Below are positions 17,280-25,305 of a DNA stretch of 35,155 nucleotides, one piece after another. This stretch comes from Bdellovibrionota bacterium (lineage in GTDB: Bacteria; Bdellovibrionota; Bacteriovoracia; Bacteriovoracales; Bacteriovoracaceae). The notes under the pieces were generated by a model. It had not been told where the DNA came from. It did not search any database and worked only from the letters and a program-made list of their open reading frames with translations. Position 1 is the stretch's first letter. Every line of letters begins with the position of its first letter. The stretch spans positions 1-35,155 of the forward strand of contig JAURDE010000006.1 of the NCBI GenBank assembly GCA_030828105.1, given 5' to 3'. Made by a program: the position numbers and the translations under genes.

Positions 17280-17818
17280 AAACCAAGGTTAAAAAAGACT
17301 CCGGTGTGTACTTCATTATCATCTGTAGTTGATACTTTTGAACTAATTTCATCACTGATTTTTTTATCAAGAGTTAGTTTCCATAAAAAGTCTTCACCCT
17401 TTAGGTCTAGTTTAGTATCCACACCACCAAAGTTCTTTTTCTCAACAGAAGCGGAAAGGCGCTGAAAGCGATTCAATTTGATCTCTGTTTTAAGGCCATA
17501 CTCTGAACTAACGATCTCACCTCTTTGTTTAAGAACATCTAAAGAGTAACTTGTTGCTGGAGATGAAGTTTGAACAGCAGGCCTCTTTTCAGAAACGGCC
17601 TCAGTTCGTTCTTTACTATTGCTCATCTTTTTAGTTTTTTTCGTAGACGTTTCGAACACGATATTACTTTTTAGGTCTTTATAGAAACTTGTTTGATAAA
17701 GTTTTTTCAACAGTTGATTAGATACCGTTTCTATGGCCTTTTCTTTGTCACCCTTTCCAGCTTGAAGCTCGAAGCTTATGAGCAGGGTTAAAGAAATGAA
17801 GAGTTTTAGTATTCTCAT
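17276..17818 (-). CDS. Exported protein with predicted beta-strand C terminus, unrecognised
   Basis: A 180-aa protein with a signal peptide (MRILKLFISLTLLISFELQA, cleavage near 20). A middle lysine/serine-rich low-complexity region (about residues 58-88) leads to a C-terminal part of alternating residues (YGLKTEIKL, LSASVEKKN, DTKLDLKG, WKLTLDKK) ending in GVFFNLGF, whose final aromatic residue is like that of outer-membrane beta proteins. It may be a small outer-membrane or periplasmic protein, but eight or more strands would not fit easily. Start ATG 17818 has a good SD (AGGAG, 5 nt). The gene is divergent from the esterase gene across a spacer with a perfect 11-bp inverted repeat. Confidence 0.7.
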   Translation of the reverse strand: MRILKLFISLTLLISFELQAGKGDKEKAIETVSNQLLKKLYQTSFYKDLKSNIVFETSTKKTKKMSNSKERTEAVSEKRPAVQTSSPATSYSLDVLKQRGEIVSSEYGLKTEIKLNRFQRLSASVEKKNFGGVDTKLDLKGEDFLWKLTLDKKISDEISSKVSTTDDNEVHTGVFFNLGF

Positions 17819-17842
17819 ATTATCTCCTGCCTATGAGATTGC

Positions 17843-17874
17843 AAATTATATGCCTGTCTAAAAGCATATAATTT
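17843..17874. promoter_or_regulatory. Perfect 11-bp inverted repeat between divergent genes
   Basis: AAATTATATGC, 10 nt, then its exact complement GCATATAATTT. Each arm contains TATAAT reading outward for one strand or the other: 17850-17845 for the exported-protein gene and 17867-17872 for the esterase side. It could be an operator shared by divergent promoters. A second TATAAT on the + strand (17914-17919) is nearer the esterase start and may be its real -10. Confidence 0.4.
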
Positions 17875-17952
17875 CAATAAGTTAAGCTATTTAAACGACT
17901 AAATTTTGGCCACTATAATAGACTTACGACACCTATACAGATACAAAGGGTT

Positions 17953-18594
17953 ATGGATAAAAAAAGACTAAAAGTTGAGAGTTTCCACTACGCTGATATT
18001 CAGACATTAGGCCCTGAAAGTTCGGATCAACTTTTTCTACTCCTTCACGGCTTTGGTGAAGATGGACAGAAAATGCTTAAAAGGCTTAAAGGGTACCTCC
18101 CATCTAACTCCCTACTCTTGGCGCCTAATGGCCCCTATCCACTACCTCAAAAAACAGAAGAAGGTATTCATTTAGGCTATGCTTGGTACTTCTATGACTC
18201 TATAAAAAAGCGATACTACATAGATTACGAATTACCTGCGAGCTTTCTTGAAGGTCTAATTAAAGCAATAGGTTGGGAAAAAAAAGAGCTGACTATAATT
18301 GGCTATTCTCAAGGAGGCTATTTGGCCCCTTTTGCTGGGCTTAAAATGCCAAAGTGCAAGCAGGTTATAACGGTTAACGCAAACTATAAATATGACATGT
18401 ACGACTATCCTATAAATTTTCAATTTGATGGCCTAAATGGAATGAAAGATGAAATGGTAGATCCCCATACAGCTAAGGAGAGCTTTCAAAAATTGATAGA
18501 AAAAGGGGTAAGAGGAAGTTTTTACGAGTTCCCAGAAGAGGGACATAGGTTTTCTAAGACATTCTTGAAAAAAATCAAAGATTTGACCCAGTAA
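17953..18594 (+). CDS. Alpha/beta-hydrolase, carboxylesterase/phospholipase family
   Basis: A 213-aa cytoplasmic serine hydrolase of the small carboxylesterase (YpfH/acyl-protein thioesterase-like) type. Visible marks: LLLHGFGEDG (residues 29-38, oxyanion-hole region), LLAPNGPYPL (55-64), nucleophile S119 in GYSQGGY, an acidic residue in KDEMVDP (D166 or D170) and H198 in EEGHRF. Together these complete a Ser-Asp-His triad. No signal peptide. The substrate is probably a short acyl ester or lysolipid, not determinable here. ATG 17953 has AAAGGG only 2 nt upstream; -10 TATAAT at 17914-17919 is a candidate promoter. egtB follows after 67 nt with its own SD. Confidence 0.85.
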   Translation: MDKKRLKVESFHYADIQTLGPESSDQLFLLLHGFGEDGQKMLKRLKGYLPSNSLLLAPNGPYPLPQKTEEGIHLGYAWYFYDSIKKRYYIDYELPASFLEGLIKAIGWEKKELTIIGYSQGGYLAPFAGLKMPKCKQVITVNANYKYDMYDYPINFQFDGLNGMKDEMVDPHTAKESFQKLIEKGVRGSFYEFPEEGHRFSKTFLKKIKDLTQ

Positions 18595-18661
18595 ATTTTG
18601 CGCAATTCCTTTAAAAATTTCAACTTCAGGTTATAACAATAAAAAAAAAGAGGAGAATTTC

Positions 18662-19861
18662 TTGATACTTAAAGATCTATATCAAAAGGTCAGAAAGACA
18701 AGTGTAGATATCTGTGCCCCACTACAGATAGAGGACTATGTCATTCAAAGCTGTCTAGAGGTCAGTCCACCTAAATGGCATTTGGCCCATACAACGTGGT
18801 TTTATGAAACCCTCGTTTTAGGCCGGTATCAGGCAAATTTTAAGGAATTTAACCCAGAATTTAATACCTATTTCAACTCATATTATAAAAGTTTTGGAAA
18901 GCACTGGCTTAGGGACCAAAGAGGTATTTTAAGCCGTCCTGGTGTTGGTCAAATAATGGAATATAGAAATTATGTCGACCAAAAGGTCCTAGAATTCTTA
19001 AACCAATCCCCCTCTCAGGAGGCCTTAGAAATTCTTGAGCTTGGCCTTCATCATGAACAACAACACCAAGAATTACTATTAATGGATATAAAAAATATAT
19101 TTAGTGTCAATAATGTCACATACTCATTAAATACCCAACCTGCCAGTACTCAACGTACAGATGGATCTTGGACATTTAATGAAGGTGTATATGAGTTTGG
19201 TCACAATAACGATGGTTTTTCCTACGATAATGAGGGGCCCTATCATAAAAGTTATATTCACTCGTTTGAACTCGAAAAGTCTATGATTACCAATGGTGAT
19301 TTCCTAAAGTTTATTGAAGATGGTGGTTATCAAAAAGAATTACTTTGGTTAAGTGATGGGCTAACTTATATTAAAGAAAATAATATCAACTCTCCTCTAT
19401 ATTGGGAAAAAGGATCAGAGGGCTGGAATGAATTTACCCTTTACGGTAAACAACCTCTCGATTTAAATACACCTGTATCTCATATAAGTTACTATGAGGC
19501 CCAGGCTTTTGCTTTATGGGCAGGAAAAAGACTTCCAACCGAATACGAGTGGGAGTTAGCGGCCAAGACGTTACAAGAAGATACTCAAGCCTTCCTTGAG
19601 GGCCAAACTCTTACCCCAACTCAAAGTTTAAAGGGTTCGCTTTGGCAATGGAGTTCAAGTAGTTACGATCCCTACCCTGGTTATTCAAGAGAAGCAGGCC
19701 CACTAGGTGAATACAACGGAAAGTTTATGTGTAATCAAAGAGTTCTTAAAGGTGGATCCTTTGCAACGTCCAATTGGCACTATAGAAACACTTATAGAAA
19801 CTTTTTTTACCCCAAGGACAGGTGGCAATTCTGTGGACTAAGACTGGCAAAAGATGCCTAG
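18662..19861 (+). CDS. egtB: Ergothioneine biosynthesis protein EgtB (hercynine C-S lyase-forming sulfoxide synthase)
   Basis: A non-haem iron enzyme that joins hercynine to gamma-glutamylcysteine or cysteine, using oxygen, in ergothioneine synthesis. The N-terminal DinB-like domain (about 1-150) has the three iron ligands: H43 in HLAHTTWFYET, and H131 and H135 in HHEQQHQELLL. The C-terminal formylglycine-generating-enzyme-like domain (about 170-399) has GKRLPTEYEWE, WQWSSSSYDPYPGY, GEYNGKFM, RVLKGGSFAT and YRNFFYP..RWQFCGLRLA, the EgtB pattern. The 399-aa length fits EgtB, not the longer OvoA. It begins with TTG at 18662, backed by GAGGAG 6 nt upstream. The methyltransferase egtD, which makes hercynine, is not in the window. 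Confidence 0.93.
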   Translation: MILKDLYQKVRKTSVDICAPLQIEDYVIQSCLEVSPPKWHLAHTTWFYETLVLGRYQANFKEFNPEFNTYFNSYYKSFGKHWLRDQRGILSRPGVGQIMEYRNYVDQKVLEFLNQSPSQEALEILELGLHHEQQHQELLLMDIKNIFSVNNVTYSLNTQPASTQRTDGSWTFNEGVYEFGHNNDGFSYDNEGPYHKSYIHSFELEKSMITNGDFLKFIEDGGYQKELLWLSDGLTYIKENNINSPLYWEKGSEGWNEFTLYGKQPLDLNTPVSHISYYEAQAFALWAGKRLPTEYEWELAAKTLQEDTQAFLEGQTLTPTQSLKGSLWQWSSSSYDPYPGYSREAGPLGEYNGKFMCNQRVLKGGSFATSNWHYRNTYRNFFYPKDRWQFCGLRLAKDA

Positions 19862-19967
19862 CATATAACAGTTTTAGTCGGTAAATTTTAATCTCCTTGT
19901 CTTAGTATAAAATAATTTGATAAATTAAAGATGTGAACGATCTCTTAATCATGGATGATAGGAGCGC

Positions 19968-20249
19968 ATGCTGATGAAAACGAATTTAATTAGGTGCTTT
20001 GTGATAGCTGATGATTACAAGTGGCACGTCCTCACCGACTCTATCGAAGAGTATTTTGAATACACCAAAGCCTATCTTGAGCTTATGAACTCCTCTAAAA
20101 AAGAAAATCATTATTTTTTTAAAAATATATTTCTTGATGAAATGGAATTCAGACAAATTCAAAGAAATATGTCCTACCAAAATAGACGCTACGACCAAAA
20201 AGATAAAAAACTCGAAAATAAACAGGCCCATTTAAGATTGGTTGAATAG
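19968..20249 (+). CDS. Small unrecognised protein
   Basis: A 93-aa soluble protein (91 if the second ATG at 19974 is used). The SD AGGAG (19960-19964) lies 3 nt before the first ATG and 9 nt before the second, so 19974 is at least as likely. The N-terminal part looks alpha/beta (LIRCFVIADDYKWHVLTD), and the C-terminal part is a charged helix (RRYDQKDKKLENKQ). I recognise no family. An 81-aa open frame on the other strand is a shadow: it has no SD. The nitroreductase-like gene follows after 30 nt, so co-transcription is possible. Confidence 0.6.
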   Translation: MLMKTNLIRCFVIADDYKWHVLTDSIEEYFEYTKAYLELMNSSKKENHYFFKNIFLDEMEFRQIQRNMSYQNRRYDQKDKKLENKQAHLRLVE

Positions 20250-20279
20250 CTTCTGCTTTTCTTTTATACTCCCTAGACC

Positions 20280-20840
20280 ATGGGAAATATAAAAAAAATA
20301 ATAAGCTCAAGACGTACTACTCACACTTTTCTCAACAAAAAGATTGATGAGGCCTTTCTGCTTGATTGTATGGAAGCCTCACTTAATGCTCCAAACCATA
20401 AACTCACCCAACCTGTTCGCTACTATCTTGCAGGAGAACAAACAAGAGAAATGGTGTTTGATTTTTTGGTGGAAACAAAACAAAAAAAATCGGGGCCTCT
20501 CAATGAGTCTCAGAAAGAGTCATTTAAAAACAAGTTTATCAATCCTTCCCATCTCATTATTGTTTCCCAAGTTCTAAACTCTGATCCAATCGTCTTGAAA
20601 GAAGACTACGCAACCTTGGCGTGCACACTTCACAACTTGGCCTTGTTATTATGGGAAGAAGGAATAGGTACGAAATGGAGTACTGGAAACAAAATTAAAA
20701 GTTCTAAACTCCACGATATAACCAATATTGATGCTCGCAAAGAATCTATCGAGGCCCTATTTTGGGTAGGCGTTCCTAAAATCATACCTTCCGCTCCTCC
20801 AAGAGGATCACTTGATCAGTTTTTAAAAAGGTTAAAATAA
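20280..20840 (+). CDS. Nitroreductase-family flavoprotein
   Basis: A 186-aa FMN-dependent NAD(P)H oxidoreductase of the small nitroreductase (YdjA-like) type. The N terminus has the FMN phosphate motif ISSRRTTHTF (residues 8-17), followed by EASLNAPNHKLTQPVRYY near 28-46. LACTLHNLALLLWEEGIGTKWSTG (split near 116-139) is the conserved helix-loop of the family, and FWVGVPK near 160 lies near the flavin. Natural substrate unknown. No SD is visible; TATACT lies 9 nt before ATG 20280, so the leader may be very short. The aminotransferase start follows its stop with no gap. Confidence 0.87.
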   Translation: MGNIKKIISSRRTTHTFLNKKIDEAFLLDCMEASLNAPNHKLTQPVRYYLAGEQTREMVFDFLVETKQKKSGPLNESQKESFKNKFINPSHLIIVSQVLNSDPIVLKEDYATLACTLHNLALLLWEEGIGTKWSTGNKIKSSKLHDITNIDARKESIEALFWVGVPKIIPSAPPRGSLDQFLKRLK

Positions 20841-21986
20841 ATGAAAAGTTTCTCATCTCCAGTCGAAAACTTTAAAGAGTCCATTTTCGCAACGATGAGT
20901 AAGCTCGCACTCGATCATAAGGCGATTAACCTCTCCCAAGGCTTTCCTGATTTTGAGGCACCCTCTTGGATTATTGATAAAGCGTTTTTGGCCATGAAAG
21001 AGAATCACAATCAATATGCCCCTCTGGCCGGAATTCTTTCATTACGGCAAGAGCTCTCAAAACATTTTAAAAATTCTTATGATATTGAATATGACCCTCA
21101 TCAAGAAATCACAATCACTAACGGAGCAACCGAAGGAATTTTTTCTTCTCTTATGGCACTTCTTAACCCTGGTGATGAAGTGATTATTTTTGAGCCTTTT
21201 TACGACTCCTATCTCGCCACAATTGAGCTTTGCCGGGCAAAACCAGTACCCGTAACATTACAATCTCCTCACTTTAATTTTGATCCAAGTGAGCTTGAAT
21301 CTGCCTTTTCAAACAAGACAAAATGTATCATTTTAAACTCTCCTCATAACCCTTCAGGAAAGGTTTTTAACCTCGATGAGCTGCAAATGATAGCCAAGCT
21401 CGCCATTAAAAATGACTGCTATGTTATATCAGACGAAGTCTATGAGTTTCTCACTTTTGATTCAAAAAAACATATCCCTATTGCCAGTCTTGAAGGAATG
21501 AAAGAAAGAACAATTACAATATCAAGTGTTGGAAAAACATTTTCTTTAACCGGGTGGAAGGTTGGATGGTGTGCAAGCTCAGAAAAAATTACTCACCATA
21601 TACGAATGGTACACCAGTATAATACTTTTAGTGTTTCACACCCTTTCCAACATGCCGCTACATATGCTCTACAAAACATACATAAATACTTACCTGACTT
21701 TATGGATTCTTATAAGACAAAAAGGGACATACTTTTAAATGGTTTAAAAGAAGCAGGACTAAAACCGATAACACCTGAAGGAACTTTCTTTATTCTTTGT
21801 GAACTAGATGAAGAAGATGATATCGCCTATTGCCAAAACTTAATAAAAACAAAAAGAGTGGCCACAATACCAACCTCTATTTTTCATCTTAAAAGTCATC
21901 AAGGGAAAAAACTCATCCGCTTTTGCTTTGCGAAGAAAGAGAAGACTCTAGTTGAAGCCATAGATCTCCTAAATGCCCACTGTTGA
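20841..21986 (+). CDS. PLP aminotransferase, methionine/kynurenine type (YbdL-like)
   Basis: A 381-aa fold-type I aminotransferase. Marks: NLSQGFPDFEAP (30-41), YAPLAGILSLR (59-69), NGATEGIF (94-101), NSPHNPSGKV (166-175), SDEVYEFL (197-204), PLP lysine K232 in SSVGKTFSLTGWKVGW, and the arginine in LIRFCFAKKE near 355. The GFPDF start and SVGKTFS motif place it with YbdL / kynurenine-oxoglutarate aminotransferases, which act on methionine, glutamine, phenylalanine or kynurenine. ATG 20841 directly follows the nitroreductase stop. The last 74 nt overlap the convergent CBS gene; the overlapped part encodes the usual C terminus of this family. Confidence 0.92.
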   Translation: MKSFSSPVENFKESIFATMSKLALDHKAINLSQGFPDFEAPSWIIDKAFLAMKENHNQYAPLAGILSLRQELSKHFKNSYDIEYDPHQEITITNGATEGIFSSLMALLNPGDEVIIFEPFYDSYLATIELCRAKPVPVTLQSPHFNFDPSELESAFSNKTKCIILNSPHNPSGKVFNLDELQMIAKLAIKNDCYVISDEVYEFLTFDSKKHIPIASLEGMKERTITISSVGKTFSLTGWKVGWCASSEKITHHIRMVHQYNTFSVSHPFQHAATYALQNIHKYLPDFMDSYKTKRDILLNGLKEAGLKPITPEGTFFILCELDEEDDIAYCQNLIKTKRVATIPTSIFHLKSHQGKKLIRFCFAKKEKTLVEAIDLLNAHC

Positions 21987-22902
21987 GATATCTAATTAAA
22001 TCTACGGGCTCAAGAACCTTTAACGGAACTAGATCTCTATCAACAACAAGTACTCTCCTTGAATTATTATTTCCAAAGGCAGTTAACCCGTGACCCACTA
22101 AATGTTCCTCAAGTAAAATCTCCGGTGGTGGAATCAAATAATCACTTACGGGAATTTGGTAAAGCTCTTTAAAGTTTCTTTCATAGAAGTGTTGAAATAA
22201 TATACGGTCAGTAATAGCACCAATCATATCTCTACCGTACTTACATTTTATAAACATATTAGCACCTTCGCGAACTAAGCTCTCTATAACTTCACCGACA
22301 CTTAAATTTAGCTCCGAAACCACTGGTCTTGTTCCCACAACTCTTTTCAACGGTGAGACTAAATGAAGAATTTTAAGTTCATCTTCTAAGTCCTCAATAT
22401 TCTTGTAGTCATCTTCTGGCACCAATTTAAAAAAATTATTTTTATTAACTGCTCCTAAGCCTTCTAAAGAATCTTTAAAAACCTCACATAAACGGGTTAT
22501 TATATCTCTCATCCAAAAATTGTGAACAACCTTTCCTTTTTCATCTATCACTGGAAAAACTGCCTCAGGTCGAAAATTGCATTGATGTAACACTTTTATG
22601 AGAGGATCTGTTAAATAAACATCAAGAGGGTTTTTAAAAATAATTTCTTTTAAAGGTGTTTCAATAGACACTTGTTTATACAAAATCTCCTGCATAAAAA
22701 AACGTACGGAAAAGAACCCATAAAGGACTTTATTTTCATCAACCACGCCAAGTGATAAGAACCCATTTTCAATCATAAACTCGCAGGCTTGCTTAACATT
22801 CATATTAATATCGAGCGTCACTCCATCATGGAGCTCTAAAACAGAAATATCCCCAAACAATTCTTTTTTTTGTACTGATTTTAATTTTGCGACTTGGGAC
22901 AT
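21913..22902 (-). CDS. Four-CBS-domain protein
   Basis: A 329-aa cytoplasmic protein built of two CBS pairs (Bateman modules). The first pair spans about residues 25-135 (VKQACEFMIENGFLSLGVVDENKVLYGFFS, in part, then DPLIKVLHQCNFRPEAVFPVIDEKGKV, in part). The second spans about 195-310 (VGEVIESLVREGANMFIK, then LTAFGNNNSRRVLVVDRD). Such modules bind AMP, ATP or other nucleotides and regulate partners, but no effector domain is fused here. ATG 22902 has the SD AAAGGTG 4 nt upstream. The 3' end runs 74 nt into the convergent aminotransferase gene; its last 20 or so residues (serine-rich tail) come from this antisense stretch. Confidence 0.82.
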   Translation of the reverse strand: MSQVAKLKSVQKKELFGDISVLELHDGVTLDINMNVKQACEFMIENGFLSLGVVDENKVLYGFFSVRFFMQEILYKQVSIETPLKEIIFKNPLDVYLTDPLIKVLHQCNFRPEAVFPVIDEKGKVVHNFWMRDIITRLCEVFKDSLEGLGAVNKNNFFKLVPEDDYKNIEDLEDELKILHLVSPLKRVVGTRPVVSELNLSVGEVIESLVREGANMFIKCKYGRDMIGAITDRILFQHFYERNFKELYQIPVSDYLIPPPEILLEEHLVGHGLTAFGNNNSRRVLVVDRDLVPLKVLEPVDLIRYLNSGHLGDLWLQLESSLSSQSKSG

Positions 22903-22991
22903 AAATCACCTTTAATTTCCCTTTATGACTATGTTAACCTAAGCCTTCAATTGTGTGTCATAATTTTTAAAAATAAAGGTTCAGTAAATAA

Positions 22992-23864
22992 ATGATTCTT
23001 ATAGGCGAGCTTAAAGATATTGAAATTGCGAAAAAGATCGTAGAAGACCTCAAAAGAAATAATATTGATTCTGAAATTCGCTTTGACGGTCAAAACCATA
23101 AATATCAATTATGGATACACAACAAAGAACATGCTCAAAAGGCCTTTGACACTTATAGATTGGCCATGGGGCATGGAAAGACATTCGAAATACCCCAAGA
23201 GTGGCAGCTTATTCAGTCAATCCCCGTCGGGCCTTTAACTAAAATTTTCATTATAATTTCTATTTTATTATTTGTTGTACAAAAACTTTCTGACACAACA
23301 GGGTTCATCGATTACTTTCGATTTGCTGATAGGGCCGGTCTTCCATTATTTAAAGAAATACTTTCAGGTCAAATTTGGAGATTATGGACTCCTATTTTTT
23401 TACACTTTAGTTTGGTTCACATTCTTTTTAATATGTTATGGCTCAAGGATCTTGGAAAACTTCTTGAGTATTTTCATGGACGCTATTTTCTTGGCCTTTT
23501 TATACTTCTAACAGCATTACTATCAAATACTGGTCAATATATCATGCATGGGCCCTTTTTTGGTGGAATGAGTGGTGTTGTCTACGCGATGCTTGGCTTT
23601 ATTTGGACGGGGAAAAAATTGAACCCAGACCTTCAATACGGTCTCCCCAAATCTGATCTTATTATGATGATCGTTTGGTTTTTTCTTTGTGCCTTTAACG
23701 TAATACCACAAGTGGCCAATATGGCCCATGCCGTTGGCCTTTCTTCCGGTATGCTTATTGCTGTTGGTGCCTTTTACAAAAAGGCCAAAAAATCCCATAT
23801 ACTAATCTATTCAATGACCTCGATTATTTTTACCCTTGTTATTGTCCTTATCGATCTTATCTAA
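22992..23864 (+). CDS. glpG: GlpG-like rhomboid intramembrane serine protease
   Basis: A 290-aa inner-membrane protease that cuts substrates within the membrane. Residues 1-70 form a GlpG-type cytoplasmic domain (alpha/beta, with EIAKKIVEDLKRNNIDSEI). Membrane segments follow from about 83 to 290. Catalytic and supporting residues are all present: H143 and N147 in HFSLVHILFN, S194 in GGMSGVVYAMLG and H246 in ANMAHAVGL. Their spacing closely copies E. coli GlpG (150, 154, 201, 254). Natural substrates are unknown. SD AAAGG is rather far (12 nt) from ATG 22992. The aminopeptidase gene follows, with its own strong promoter. Confidence 0.93.
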   Translation: MILIGELKDIEIAKKIVEDLKRNNIDSEIRFDGQNHKYQLWIHNKEHAQKAFDTYRLAMGHGKTFEIPQEWQLIQSIPVGPLTKIFIIISILLFVVQKLSDTTGFIDYFRFADRAGLPLFKEILSGQIWRLWTPIFLHFSLVHILFNMLWLKDLGKLLEYFHGRYFLGLFILLTALLSNTGQYIMHGPFFGGMSGVVYAMLGFIWTGKKLNPDLQYGLPKSDLIMMIVWFFLCAFNVIPQVANMAHAVGLSSGMLIAVGAFYKKAKKSHILIYSMTSIIFTLVIVLIDLI

Positions 23865-23867
23865 GCT

Positions 23868-23896
23868 TTGACAATAGGCACTAATAGGAGTATTTT
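23868..23896 (+). promoter_or_regulatory. Sigma70-type promoter of the M18 aminopeptidase gene
   Basis: A perfect -35 TTGACA (23868-23873), exactly 17 nt, then -10 TATTTT (23891-23896). Transcription would start near 23903, about 20 nt before the ATG and just ahead of the SD AAGGAG (23911-23916). It is the best consensus promoter in the window. Confidence 0.55.
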
Positions 23897-23923
23897 CAAA
23901 ACCTGTCTTTAAGGAGATTATTC

Positions 23924-25222
23924 ATGGCGAAAAATACAAGTTCCAAGGCCAAACAACTCAATACCGAACTCATCAGTTTTCTAAAAAACTCTCCAACTCC
24001 TTTTCATGCAGTTAAAAACATGGAAACAATCCTAAAAAAGAATGGATTTAAGGAAATTAAAGAGTCTCAAAAGTGGGATATAAAAAAAGGCGGCAACTAT
24101 TTTTTGAAAAAAAATGACAGCTCTATATTGGCCTTCCGAAGCGGTAAAAAAGATTTCCTTAAGACCGGTATAAGAATGGTTGGTGCTCATACAGATAGTC
24201 CTTGCCTTCGTGTTAAACCGACACCTAATAAACATTATAAAAACTACTTTCAACTAAGTGTCGATATCTACGGTGGCGCCCTTTTAAACCCGTGGTTTGA
24301 CAGAGACTTATCCATGGCAGGAAGGGTGAACTATATAAATAAAAAGGGTGAAATTGTCTCTGAACTTATAGACTTTGAAAAACCAATAGCTTTCATTCCC
24401 TCATTGGCCATTCACCTAGACCGTAAAGCTAATGAAAATAAAACCGTTGCAAAACAAAAAGATTTAAATCCAATCATTTTACAAAATAATGATAAAATGG
24501 ATTTTCATAAGATGCTTACAAAAGCACTCAAAGGCCAAGTGAAGAAAATCCTTGAGCATGAAATATATCTTTATGATTGTCAGGAACCAAATATCGTTGG
24601 TCTTGAGGAAGATTTCATAGCCAGTGCAAGGTTGGACAATTTGTTAAGCTGTTTTTTAGGTCTTAAATCGCTACTCAATAGCAAAGGTGATATACCCTCC
24701 CTATTAATATGTAATGATCATGAAGAAGTTGGTTCTGCATCTGCTTGTGGAGCTGAAGGCCCTATGCTCAAGTCTTTTTTAGAAAGGCTTCTTGGTAATG
24801 CTGAAAACGTGGCCAGGACCATTGACTTATCAATGATGGTATCGGCCGATAACGCTCATGGTATTCATCCTAACTTTAGTGATAAGCACGATGAAAATCA
24901 TGGCCCATTATTAAATGCTGGGCCAGTCATCAAAATAAATAATAACCAAAGATATGCAACAAATAGTGATTCCTCATCAATGTTCGCATTCCTTTGTGAA
25001 AAAGCTAAAATCCCCTACCAGAAATTTGTCGTTCGTAATGATATGGGCTGTGGTTCAACAATAGGTCCCATTACAGCAACAAGTATTGGAATTAAAACTG
25101 TCGATGTGGGAGTTCCTACTTTTGGTATGCACTCTCTAAGGGAATTAGCTGGCTCACAAGACCCTCATCACCTCATGAAGGTTTTGGAAGAGTATTATAA
25201 TTCAAATAAGGTAATGCCATGA
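23924..25222 (+). CDS. apeB: M18-family aminopeptidase (aspartyl aminopeptidase-like)
   Basis: A 432-aa di-zinc metallopeptidase that removes N-terminal residues, usually acidic ones. Marks of M18: SPTPFHAVKNM near 23-33, zinc ligand region GAHTDSPCLRVKP near 86-98, GGALLNPWFDRDLSMAG near 114-130, CNDHEEVGSASACGA near 263-277, MVSADNAHGIHPNF near 305-318 and GMHSLRELAGSQD near 401-413. The SD AAGGAG is 7 nt before ATG 23924. The stop overlaps a possible 28-codon frame as ATGA. It is soluble and cytoplasmic, with no signal peptide. Its role is probably peptide recycling, which would suit a predator digesting prey protein (inference). Confidence 0.93.
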   Translation: MAKNTSSKAKQLNTELISFLKNSPTPFHAVKNMETILKKNGFKEIKESQKWDIKKGGNYFLKKNDSSILAFRSGKKDFLKTGIRMVGAHTDSPCLRVKPTPNKHYKNYFQLSVDIYGGALLNPWFDRDLSMAGRVNYINKKGEIVSELIDFEKPIAFIPSLAIHLDRKANENKTVAKQKDLNPIILQNNDKMDFHKMLTKALKGQVKKILEHEIYLYDCQEPNIVGLEEDFIASARLDNLLSCFLGLKSLLNSKGDIPSLLICNDHEEVGSASACGAEGPMLKSFLERLLGNAENVARTIDLSMMVSADNAHGIHPNFSDKHDENHGPLLNAGPVIKINNNQRYATNSDSSSMFAFLCEKAKIPYQKFVVRNDMGCGSTIGPITATSIGIKTVDVGVPTFGMHSLRELAGSQDPHHLMKVLEEYYNSNKVMP

Positions 25223-25305
25223 TAAAAAATGAACGATTCGGTCTTAATGACATTACTTTAATCGTAATTTTTCTATTTATAATGTTTGTTAGTTTGAGTT
25301 TTTAG
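25219..25305 (+). CDS. Possible 28-residue single-membrane-segment peptide
   Basis: An open frame starting at an ATG that overlaps the aminopeptidase stop (ATGA), the classic coupling overlap. It encodes a short charged start (MIKNERFGLND) and then one strongly hydrophobic stretch of about 17 residues ending at a TAG, like known small membrane proteins. It fills almost the whole gap and runs 17 nt into the convergent thioesterase gene. No independent SD. In AT-rich DNA such a frame can occur by chance, so this is only a candidate. Confidence 0.3.
   Translation: MIKNERFGLNDITLIVIFLFIMFVSLSF

Noticed and set aside
19986-20231. 81-aa reverse-strand frame with a membrane-like start
   Set aside because: It lies antisense to the 93-aa + gene, which has an SD; hydrophobic antisense frames are common opposite lysine/glutamate-rich coding DNA.
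20841-21986. Serine palmitoyltransferase to go with the desaturase
   Set aside because: The PLP lysine context (SVGKTFSLTGWK) and GFPDF start are of the methionine/kynurenine aminotransferase type, not the alpha-oxoamine synthase type.
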